Source: Streptomyces macrolidinus | GTDB taxonomy: Bacteria; Actinomycetota; Actinomycetes; Streptomycetales; Streptomycetaceae | Direction: 5' to 3' | Assembly (NCBI RefSeq): GCF_023887685.1 | Contig: NZ_JAMWMR010000041.1 | Coordinates: 1 to 43,904, forward strand | Length of the DNA stretch: 43,904 bases | Program-made: the position numbers and the translations under genes | Shown: in pieces, positions 25,566 to 32,338 of the stretch | How the letters are laid out: every line of letters starts with the position of its first letter | How positions within the stretch are numbered: position 1 is the first letter of the stretch | The notes under the pieces: generated by a model | The model's database searches: none | Told to the model about the DNA's origin: nothing | What the model saw: only the letters and a program-made list of their open reading frames with translations

Positions 25566-26573
25566 ATGCGCATCGCAGTCATCGGGGCGGGCCGTATCGG
25601 GACGTTCCACGCGAGCACGCTCGGCCGCCTCCGCGAGGTCGGCTCGATCGTCGTCACGGACCTCGACACGCCCCGGGCCACCGCGCTCGCGGACCGACTG
25701 GGTGCGGCGGTCGCGGCCGACGTGGACGAGGTCTTCGCCCGCGGGGTGGACGCCGTGGTCGTCACGGCGGCGACCGCGGCCCACGCCGAGCTGATCGGCC
25801 GGGCGGCACGCGCGGGGCTTCCGGTGTTCTGCGAGAAGCCGATCGCGGTCGACCTGCCGAGCACGCTGGCCGCCCTCGCGGAGGTCGACGCGGCGGGAAC
25901 GGTCCTTCAGATGGGCTTCCAGCGCCGCTTCGACGCGGGGTACACGGCCGCGCGCGAGGCCGTGCGCTCCGGACGACTCGGCCGACTGCACACGGTGCGC
26001 GCGGTGACGTCCGACCCGGCACCGCCACCGGCCGCGTATCTACCGTTGTCCGGCGGGATCTACCGCGACTGCCTCGTGCACGACTTCGACGTCCTGCGCT
26101 GGGTGACCGGCCGGGAGGTCGTGGAGGTGTACGCGACCGGGTCCGACGCGGGCGAGGCGATGTACCGGGAGGCGGACGACGTCGAGACGGCCGCGGCCGT
26201 ACTCACCCTGGACGACGGCACGCTGGCGACGGCGACGGCGACGCGCGTCAACGGAGCGGGGTACGACGTACGGATGGAACTGGCGGGCGAGCGGGACACG
26301 CTCGCGGTCGGCCTGGACGCCCGTACGCCGCTCAGGTCCGCCGAGCCGACCGGTCCGGAGCCCGCGGACAAGCCGTGGACCGGCTTCCTTGAGCGGTTCG
26401 CGCCCGCGTACGAAGCGGAGATCGCGGCGTTCGTGAAGGTGGTACGGGGCGAGCGCGCGAACCCCTGCGACGGCCATGAGGCCCTGCACGCCCTGCGGAT
26501 CGCGGAGGCCTGCGAACTGTCCCGCCGCGAGCGCCGCCCCGTTCACGTCGGCGAGATCGGCTGTTCCGGTTGA
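25566..26573 (+). CDS. Gfo/Idh/MocA-family oxidoreductase (inositol dehydrogenase-like)
   Basis: A 335-residue NAD(P)-dependent dehydrogenase. The N-terminal Rossmann fold has MRIAVIGAGRIGTFHASTL; the family motif is FCEKPIAV (Lys catalytic, about residues 94-101), followed by MGFQRRFDAGYTAA and the catalytic GIYRDCLVHDFDVLRWVTG (Asp/His). These features fit inositol 2-dehydrogenases and other cyclitol or sugar dehydrogenases, which oxidise a ring hydroxyl. ATG 25566 is used because the Rossmann motif starts right after it. It is divergent from the GntR/ABC operon and overlaps or abuts the GNAT gene downstream. Substrate is inferred, not seen. Confidence 0.88.
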   Translation: MRIAVIGAGRIGTFHASTLGRLREVGSIVVTDLDTPRATALADRLGAAVAADVDEVFARGVDAVVVTAATAAHAELIGRAARAGLPVFCEKPIAVDLPSTLAALAEVDAAGTVLQMGFQRRFDAGYTAAREAVRSGRLGRLHTVRAVTSDPAPPPAAYLPLSGGIYRDCLVHDFDVLRWVTGREVVEVYATGSDAGEAMYREADDVETAAAVLTLDDGTLATATATRVNGAGYDVRMELAGERDTLAVGLDARTPLRSAEPTGPEPADKPWTGFLERFAPAYEAEIAAFVKVVRGERANPCDGHEALHALRIAEACELSRRERRPVHVGEIGCSG

Positions 26574-26605
26574 CGGTGACCGACGGCCCCCGGTTTCCTG
26601 CTGCG

Positions 26606-27037
26606 ATGCCGAACCTTCGCTTCGTGGAACCCGCCGACGACGCCTCGCTCGAGGACTGGCGGCACGTCCACAACGAGATCATCCCCGCGGACCCGCTCTC
26701 TCTCGACGACGTACGCGAGCGCGTGCTGCGCAACCGTCTGGAGGTGGCGTACCTGGGCGATGTCCTCGTGGGCTGCTCGACCGTGCGCCCGCCCGCGGAC
26801 GGCACGGCCACGGTCATCGCGCGCATCCTGCCCGCCCATCGCGGGCAGGGGTTCGGCGGGCGGCTCTACGAGCGGGGCCTCGAACAGGCCCGTGGGCTGG
26901 GTGCCGAGACGATCGAGACGATCGTGCTCGGCACCAACCCCGACGGGCTCGCGTTCGCGCACAAGCGCGGCTTCGTGGAGGTCGAGCGCTATGTGGCGGG
27001 CGTGGACGAGATCTGGCACACCTTGCGGCTGAGCTAG
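26606..27037 (+). CDS. GNAT-family acetyltransferase
   Basis: A 143-residue GNAT domain. Motif A, RILPAHRGQGFGGRLYERGL (about residues 71-90), carries the acetyl-CoA pyrophosphate loop R/Q-x-x-G-x-G. The C-terminal GLAFAHKRGFVEVERYV is the usual beta5-alpha4 end. ATG 26606 starts the conserved part; a GTG at 26576 or a TTG overlapping the previous stop (TTGA, 26570) would add 10-12 residues, and none has a good ribosome site. It may be translationally coupled to the dehydrogenase. The acceptor is unknown. Confidence 0.8.
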   Translation: MPNLRFVEPADDASLEDWRHVHNEIIPADPLSLDDVRERVLRNRLEVAYLGDVLVGCSTVRPPADGTATVIARILPAHRGQGFGGRLYERGLEQARGLGAETIETIVLGTNPDGLAFAHKRGFVEVERYVAGVDEIWHTLRLS

Positions 27038-27055
27038 GCCTGTCCGACAAGGCCT
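27036..27055. terminator. Hairpin between convergent GNAT and DHFR-like genes
   Basis: AGGCC and GGCCT arms enclose TGTCCGACAA, itself partly self-complementary. It begins within the GNAT stop codon and ends four bases before the DHFR-like stop, as expected of a shared bidirectional terminator. Confidence 0.7.
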
Positions 27056-27058
27056 CTG

Positions 27059-27697
27059 TTACGACGGGCGCCGGGCGTTCTCCGGGAGTTCGTACGAGCC
27101 GTATCGCGGGCGGCCCGCGCGGTCGTAGGAGTGGATGGTGACGCCCGCGGCCGTGGTGCGGGCGGCGGTGTGGTCGAACGCGGTGGGCAGGGTGCTCTCG
27201 GCGAACAGGCGGCGCCCGCCCCCGAGGATCAGCGGGCACGTCAGCAGGTGCAGGGTGTCCACGAGGTCGAGCGCGAGCAGGGACTGGACCAGGGTGCCGC
27301 TGCCGTGCACCTGGAGTTCACCCTCGGTCCGTTCCTTGAGGTCGGTGACCTCCTTGGCAAGGTCGCCGCGCAGCACCGTGGTGCCCGCCCAGGAGGGTGT
27401 GCCGAGGGTCTGCGAAGTGACGTACTTCGGAAGGGAGTTGAGCCGGGAGGCGATCGGGTCGGCCGGGTCGGTCATCTTCGGCCAGTGCGAGACGAAGATC
27501 TCGTACGTGCGGCGGCCGAGGAGGAAGGCTCCCGCGCGGTCGAAGACCTCGGCCATGAACCGGCCGAAGTCCTCGTCCCCGTAGGGAACGCTCCAGCCGC
27601 CCTGGGTGAAGCCGTCGCTGGTGTCCTCGTTGGGTCCGCCCGGTCCCTGGTGAACGCCGTCGAGGGTGAGGAACGCGGTAACGGTGAGCTTGCCCAT
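27059..27697 (-). CDS. Dihydrofolate reductase-like (RibD C-terminal domain) protein
   Basis: A 212-residue protein of the RibD_C/DHFR-like family. It begins LTVTAFLTLDGVHQGPGG, the usual start of stand-alone members, followed by GAFLLGRRTYEIFVSHWP (NADPH-binding region) and LQVHGSGTLVQSLLALDLVD, with the closing motif LLTCPLILGGGRRLF. AAGGAGGG lies about ten bases before ATG 27697. Stand-alone members are widespread in Streptomyces and their substrates are mostly unknown; it should not be called a riboflavin enzyme. It is convergent with the GNAT gene. Confidence 0.88.
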   Translation of the reverse strand: MGKLTVTAFLTLDGVHQGPGGPNEDTSDGFTQGGWSVPYGDEDFGRFMAEVFDRAGAFLLGRRTYEIFVSHWPKMTDPADPIASRLNSLPKYVTSQTLGTPSWAGTTVLRGDLAKEVTDLKERTEGELQVHGSGTLVQSLLALDLVDTLHLLTCPLILGGGRRLFAESTLPTAFDHTAARTTAAGVTIHSYDRAGRPRYGSYELPENARRPS

Positions 27698-27769
27698 GAG
27701 CGGGTGCCCTCCTTGCTCGGGTGGTGCTCCGTACTGTTGTCAGCGGTTCAGACCGAGCCGGTGCCCATA

Positions 27770-27797
27770 ACTCATCGGTCGACACTCATCGGTCGAC
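27770..27797. repeat. 14-base tandem direct repeat upstream of the DHFR-like gene
   Basis: ACTCATCGGTCGAC occurs twice in a row (27770-27783 and 27784-27797), in the gap above the DHFR-like start and below the AIM24 stop. It could be a pair of regulator sites or a simple duplication. Confidence 0.85.
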
Positions 27798-27836
27798 GGT
27801 CATCCCATTCCGTCGTCTCTCGTACGGGACCCCCGC

Positions 27837-28655
27837 TCACCCCGTGTGCGTCGAGAACAGGCCGCCCGTCGGTCCCTGCTTGTCGCCGCCCTGGGCCTTC
27901 TTGAGCGCGTTGGCGAGGCTCTCGATGGTCAGCGACTGGAGGATGACGCGGCCGTGGCCCTCCAGCGTGGCCAGGGACAGGCCCTCGCCGCCGAAGGCCA
28001 TGTTCATGAGCCCCTGGCGGTCGAGGCCGCCGATCCGCTCGACGCCGTACTGGATGCCCTCCTCGAAGGCGACGACGCATCCCGTGTCGACCTGGATACG
28101 GCCGCCGAAGTCCGCGGGGTCGAGGTCGATGAAGTTGCCCGCTCCGGCGATGATCACCGTGCCGCGCCCGGTGAACTTCTCCAGGATGAAGCCCTCGCCG
28201 CCGCTCATGCCCGTACGGCCGCCCTGGAAGGCGATGCCGAAGTCGACCGTCGACTCGGCGGCCACGAACGCGTCCTTCTCCGCGAACCACGCGCGCGTGC
28301 CGTCCAGTTCCAGCGCTCGCATCTCGCCGGGGAGCACACCGGCGAAGCCGACCGTGCCCTCGCCGCCCTGCGCCGTGAAGTACTGGAACGCGAGCGACTC
28401 GCCCGCCAGGGCGCGCTGGCCGACCTGCATCGCCGTGCCCATGGCCTGGCGCAGGAAGCCGCCCATGCCGCCGGGCGAGCCGCCGCCCGGGGACTGACCG
28501 CCGCCGTTCGACGGGCCGGAGAGGCGGGTCTCCATGGTCACGTTCGTGGTCTTGAAGAGGAACTTGCCCGCCTCGCAGTACACGGTCTGCCCCGGGCTCA
28601 GGGTGACGACCGCCATCTGCATGGCGTTGCCGACGATGTCTTGGCGAAGAGTCAC
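27837..28655 (-). CDS. AIM24 / TIGR00266-family protein
   Basis: A 272-residue protein of the AIM24 family, soluble and beta-rich, of unknown biochemical function in bacteria (the yeast member affects mitochondrial membrane organisation). Typical stretches: MAVVTLSPGQTVYCEAGKF, QYFTAQGGEGTVGFAG, FGGEGLSLATLEGHGRVIL and EKFTGRGTVIIAGAGNFI. A Gly/Pro-rich loop (about residues 50-70) interrupts the first domain. The GTG at 28655 (VTLRQDIVGNAMQM) matches the family start, though the ribosome site is weak; the frame stays open about 30 codons further upstream without family similarity. Confidence 0.85.
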   Translation of the reverse strand: MTLRQDIVGNAMQMAVVTLSPGQTVYCEAGKFLFKTTNVTMETRLSGPSNGGGQSPGGGSPGGMGGFLRQAMGTAMQVGQRALAGESLAFQYFTAQGGEGTVGFAGVLPGEMRALELDGTRAWFAEKDAFVAAESTVDFGIAFQGGRTGMSGGEGFILEKFTGRGTVIIAGAGNFIDLDPADFGGRIQVDTGCVVAFEEGIQYGVERIGGLDRQGLMNMAFGGEGLSLATLEGHGRVILQSLTIESLANALKKAQGGDKQGPTGGLFSTHTG

Positions 28656-28730
28656 ACCGGGAGAACGCCGGGGGCCGCGCGAAGAGTTCCGGCCGCTTCG
28701 GAATGCGTCCGAACGGGTGGCCGCGGCCTC

Positions 28731-28784
28731 CTGGCTCGTCTCGGCCACCCGGCTCGTCTCGGCGGCCCGCCTCGTCTCGGCCGC
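28731..28784. repeat. Three 18-base tandem units between allantoicase and AIM24 genes
   Basis: Units 28731-28748, 28749-28766 and 28767-28784 share about 15 of 18 bases (CCGGCTCGTCTCGGCSGC-like), with a degenerate fourth after. They occupy the gap before the AIM24 gene. Confidence 0.85.
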
Positions 28785-28800
28785 CCGGCCCGCACTCGCC

Positions 28801-29952
28801 TCAGCCGCCCAGTTCCTGATAGCGGGCCGCCAGGTGTGCCGCGCCGTCCTCGGTCAGGGAGCCGTACAGGCGCAGCCGGGAGATGCCGCCGTCCGGATAG
28901 ATGTCCACGCGCGCGTGCGTGCCGACGGCCGGGTCGGGCAGGACGAAGCGGTGGTTCGTGTCGGGCTGGAGGCGGGTGCGCGGCAGGACTTCCCGCCACC
29001 CGGCGTCCTCCCCTGTCTCCGGGTTCCCTTCGTCCTTGACCGAGACCGAGGCCCAGCCCGCCGCGTTCCCCTTCAGGCAGGCCGTGTCGATCTCGATCGC
29101 GCGGATCCGCGACCGGGCCGCCAGCCGGTAGCGGATCCAGTCGTTGCCCCGGTCACGACGGCGGCGTGTCTCCCAGCCCTCGTCCATCGTGCGGGAGCGG
29201 CCCGGCCTGATCGTGTTCGTGGCCGGGGAGTAGAAGAGGTCCGAGGCGTCCTCGACCCGGCCGCCGTGCTCCAGCGCGACCACGTCGAAGGTGCCGAGGA
29301 CCGCCAGCCAGGCCGGGTCCGGGACCACCTCGCCGTACACGCGCAGGCGCGCCACGCCTCCGTCGGGATGCTGGTTCAGCCGCAGGTGCGTGAAGCGCTG
29401 TTCGACCGACACCGCGAAGCCGTTCGCCGCGTGGCCCGCGACCGGGGTGCGCGGGACGAGCGTCGTCCACTTCATCTCGTCCGACAGCAACTGCTCCGGG
29501 GACGGGGAGCCGGGCGCCGACGCCCCCTCGACGGACACCGCCTGTGGGTGGTTGCCGCGGAAGTGCGCCGTGTCGACCACGATGCCGCGGACGACACCCG
29601 GCGTGCCGAGGCGTACCAGCGCCCAGTCGTGGTCCTCGGGGGTCGGCCACGGCTGCTCGGCAAGGACGCCGCGGCGCCGCCGTGTCTCCCAGCCGTCCAT
29701 GACCTTGCCCTTGTGCCCGAAGTGCCCGGGGTCGAACTCGGCGCGCTCGGGCACGAGGAGGTTCTCGCGCGGGGCGAAGAACTCGTCGCCCGCGGCGATG
29801 ACCCCGGCGCCGAGCCTTCGGTCGGCGAGGTCGGTGTACCGGGTGAAGGGGAAGTCGGCGGTGCGGTAGTCCGCGTAGGGGTCCCCGCCCGCGTACGGGG
29901 CGGCGTCGCCGGTGAAGCGGACGATCCGGGAGGGGTGCTGCTGCGCCGTCAC
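28801..29952 (-). CDS. alc: Allantoicase
   Basis: A 383-residue allantoicase, which hydrolyses allantoate to ureidoglycolate and urea. Two repeated jelly-roll halves are visible: FGHKGKVMDGWETRRRRG with RLNQHPDGGVARLRVYGEV, and RTMDEGWETRRRRDRGNDW with DIYPDGGISRLRLYGSL. The paired DGWETRRRR and YPDGG-RLRxYG motifs are diagnostic. The GTG at 29952 has AAGGAAGG about twelve bases upstream. It follows the allantoinase gene by 36 bases and is probably in one operon with it, giving the step after ring opening. Confidence 0.95.
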   Translation of the reverse strand: MTAQQHPSRIVRFTGDAAPYAGGDPYADYRTADFPFTRYTDLADRRLGAGVIAAGDEFFAPRENLLVPERAEFDPGHFGHKGKVMDGWETRRRRGVLAEQPWPTPEDHDWALVRLGTPGVVRGIVVDTAHFRGNHPQAVSVEGASAPGSPSPEQLLSDEMKWTTLVPRTPVAGHAANGFAVSVEQRFTHLRLNQHPDGGVARLRVYGEVVPDPAWLAVLGTFDVVALEHGGRVEDASDLFYSPATNTIRPGRSRTMDEGWETRRRRDRGNDWIRYRLAARSRIRAIEIDTACLKGNAAGWASVSVKDEGNPETGEDAGWREVLPRTRLQPDTNHRFVLPDPAVGTHARVDIYPDGGISRLRLYGSLTEDGAAHLAARYQELGG

Positions 29953-29988
29953 GGTGATCGGGCCTTCCTTCCTGGGACGGGAGGGGAG

Positions 29989-31320
29989 TCAGCCGGTTCT
30001 GCGGAGCAGTCGGCCCTTCGGCTCGGTGAACTCGCCGTCCGCCACGATGCGCTCGCCGCGCAGCCAGGCGGACTTGACCACGCCGTACAGGGTCCTGCCC
30101 GCGTACGCCGTGACCTGGTTGCGGTGGTGGAGGGCTGCCGGGTCCACGGTGAAGGTCTCGTCGGGGGCGAGCACCGCGAAGTCGGCGTCGCGGCCCGCCT
30201 CGATGGCGCCCTTGCGGTCGAGTCCGGCCAGCCGCGCGGTGCGCGTGGACATCCAGCGCGCCACGTCGTCGAGCCCGTGGCCGCGTCGACGGGCCTCGGT
30301 CCAGACGACCGGCAGGCTGAGTTGGAGGCCGGAGATGCCGCCCCACGCGGTCGCGAAGTCGGCGGTCTTCAGGTCGGCCGTCGACGGGGAGTGGTCGGTG
30401 ACCACGCAGTCGATGGTGCCGTCCGCCAGCGCCTGCCACAGCGGCTCTTGGTTCGCGGCCTCACGGATGGGTGGGCAGCACTTGAACGCGCTGGCCCCGT
30501 CCGGGACTTCCTCGGCGCTCAGGGTCAGATAGTGCGGACAGGTCTCGACGGTGATCGGCAGGCCTTCGGCCCTGGCGGCGGCGATCAGCGGCAGTGCGTC
30601 GCCGGAGGACAGGTGCAGTACGTGCACGCGCGCGTGGAGCCGTTTCGCCTGCGCGAGGAGGTGCGCGACGGCCGTCGTCTCGGCGGCGCGCGGCCGACCG
30701 GCCAGGAAGTCGGCGTACTTCGGGCCGCCTTGGCGCGGTGCGGCGGCGAGCTGGTGCGGATCCTCGGCGTGGACGAGGAGCAGTCCGCCGAATCCGGTGA
30801 TCTCGGCCAGGGTGCGGGCGAGTTGCTCCTGGTCGAGGTGGGGGAACTCGGTCACGCCCGAGGGCGACAGGAACGCCTTGAAGCCGAAGACGCCCGCGTC
30901 GTGCAGCGGTCGCAGGTCGCCCGCGTTGCCGGGCAGCGCGCCGCCCCAGAACCCGACGTCGACATGGATCGCGCGGGCCGCGGCCTCCTGCTTCGTACGG
31001 AGGTGGTCGACCGTCGTGGTCGGCGGGAGGGAGTTGAGCGGCATGTCGATGAGGGTGGTGATGCCGCCTGCTGCCGCCGCGCGCGTGGCGGTGCGGAAGC
31101 CCTCCCACTCGCTGCGGCCCGGTTCGTTGATATGCACGTGGGTGTCGACCAGGCCGGGCAGCAGGACGTCGTCGCCGAGGTCCTCGATCCGGGCCCCGGG
31201 CGATGCGTCCGCGTCGTGGGGCAGGACGGCCGTGATCGTACCCCCGGCGACCGCGACCGAGGCGGCGCGCGTCCCTTCCGGGGTGATGACGCGCGTCGAG
31301 CGCAGGACCAGTTCGGACAC
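29989..31320 (-). CDS. allB: Allantoinase
   Basis: A 443-residue cyclic amidohydrolase opening allantoin to allantoate. Metal ligands: DTHVHINEPGR (HxH, residues about 58-68), carbamylated Lys in GVFGFKAFLSPSG, His in LLVHAEDP and VHVLHLSSGD, Asp in CVVTDHSPS. These fit AllB rather than dihydropyrimidinase. GTG 31320 (VSELVLRSTRVITPEG) was chosen for the family start, with AAGGGTGG in front; two further in-frame GTG/ATG codons lie upstream. It is divergent from the IclR gene, with a 125-base gap that should hold both promoters. Confidence 0.95.
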   Translation of the reverse strand: MSELVLRSTRVITPEGTRAASVAVAGGTITAVLPHDADASPGARIEDLGDDVLLPGLVDTHVHINEPGRSEWEGFRTATRAAAAGGITTLIDMPLNSLPPTTTVDHLRTKQEAAARAIHVDVGFWGGALPGNAGDLRPLHDAGVFGFKAFLSPSGVTEFPHLDQEQLARTLAEITGFGGLLLVHAEDPHQLAAAPRQGGPKYADFLAGRPRAAETTAVAHLLAQAKRLHARVHVLHLSSGDALPLIAAARAEGLPITVETCPHYLTLSAEEVPDGASAFKCCPPIREAANQEPLWQALADGTIDCVVTDHSPSTADLKTADFATAWGGISGLQLSLPVVWTEARRRGHGLDDVARWMSTRTARLAGLDRKGAIEAGRDADFAVLAPDETFTVDPAALHHRNQVTAYAGRTLYGVVKSAWLRGERIVADGEFTEPKGRLLRRTG

Positions 31321-31445
31321 CCGGACCACCCTTCGCCGTGCTGTCGAGGGAGTCTTCACGCCCGCCTGCACACCGTCAAGAGCCCCGCGCGGTGCTCCGC
31401 CCGATAGGCTGCTTCCCTCCCCACCGGACCCGAAAGGACCGCTCC

Positions 31446-32240
31446 GTGCCGACGTTCAGCGCCAGCGACGCCCCCGCCAAGTCCGCCGCCGGTGGTGTCC
31501 AGTCCCTCGAGCGCGCCTTCGATCTGCTGGAGCGGATGGCGGACGCGGGCGGCGAGATCGGCCTCAGCGAGCTGTCGGCCAGCAGCGGGCTGCCGTTGCC
31601 GACGATCCACCGGCTGATGCGCACGCTCGTGGCGAGCGGGTACGTACGTCAGCAGCCCAACCGCCGCTATGCGCTCGGGCCCCGGCTGATACGGCTCGGG
31701 GAGTCGGCGTCCCGGCTGCTCGGCACCTGGGCCCGTCCCCATCTCGCGCGTCTGGTCGAGGAGACCGGCGAGACCGCCAACATGGCGCTGCTCGACGGCG
31801 ACGACGTCGTGTATGTGGCGCAGGTGCCGTCCAAGCACTCGATGCGGATGTTCACGGAGGTGGGGCGGCGGGTGCTGCCGCACACCACGGGCGTGGGCAA
31901 GGCGCTGCTGGCCGCCACGCCCGACGACGAGGTCCGCGCTCTGCTCGCGCGTACGGGCATGCCCGCCGTCACGGAGAAGACGATCACCACGCCGGAGGCC
32001 TTCCTCGCCGCTCTGGCGGACGTACGCCTCCTCGGGTACGCGGTCGACGACAACGAGCAGGAGATAGGGGTCAGGTGCCTCGCGGTGCCCGTGCCCGACT
32101 CCCCGACGGCCGCGGCGATCTCCATCTCGGGCCCGGCGGGCCGGGTCACGGAGGCGTCGACGGTGAAGATCGTGCCGGTGCTCCAGGAGGTGGCGGCGGA
32201 GCTGTCGCGGGCGCTGGCGAGTCCGGGGCCGACCGCCTGA
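31446..32240 (+). CDS. IclR-family regulator (AllR-like)
   Basis: A 264-residue IclR protein. Helix-turn-helix about residues 18-75: VQSLERAFDLLERMADAGGE, LSELSASSGLPLPTIHRLMR, VASGYVRQQPNRRYALGPRL. The effector domain (about 85-260) shows ETGETANMALLDGDDVVYVA, GVGKALLAATPDDEV and RCLAVPVPDSPTAAAISISG. GTG 31446 has AAAGGA upstream. Position next to allantoin genes and divergent from them suggests a repressor of the pathway, relieved by allantoin or glyoxylate as known for AllR in other bacteria. No operator palindrome was found with confidence. Confidence 0.92.
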   Translation: MPTFSASDAPAKSAAGGVQSLERAFDLLERMADAGGEIGLSELSASSGLPLPTIHRLMRTLVASGYVRQQPNRRYALGPRLIRLGESASRLLGTWARPHLARLVEETGETANMALLDGDDVVYVAQVPSKHSMRMFTEVGRRVLPHTTGVGKALLAATPDDEVRALLARTGMPAVTEKTITTPEAFLAALADVRLLGYAVDDNEQEIGVRCLAVPVPDSPTAAAISISGPAGRVTEASTVKIVPVLQEVAAELSRALASPGPTA

Positions 32241-32254
32241 GGGCTCTTCGCCCC

Positions 32255-32304
32255 GTCTCCACAGCCACCCCCGTCTCCACAGCCACCCGTCTCCACAGCC
32301 ACCC
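32255..32304. repeat. Three 16-base tandem units after the IclR gene
   Basis: GTCTCCACAGCCACCC at 32255-32270, 32273-32288 and 32289-32304, identical in all three. It lies between the IclR stop and the next gene and may be a duplicated spacer. Confidence 0.9.
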
Positions 32305-32338
32305 GCGCGTTCAACCCGGGGTCGGGTATGCAGGACGC

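Noticed and set aside
28534..31407. 957-codon rightward frame over allantoicase and allantoinase
   Set aside because: Antisense to two clear enzymes; no motif or start site of its own.
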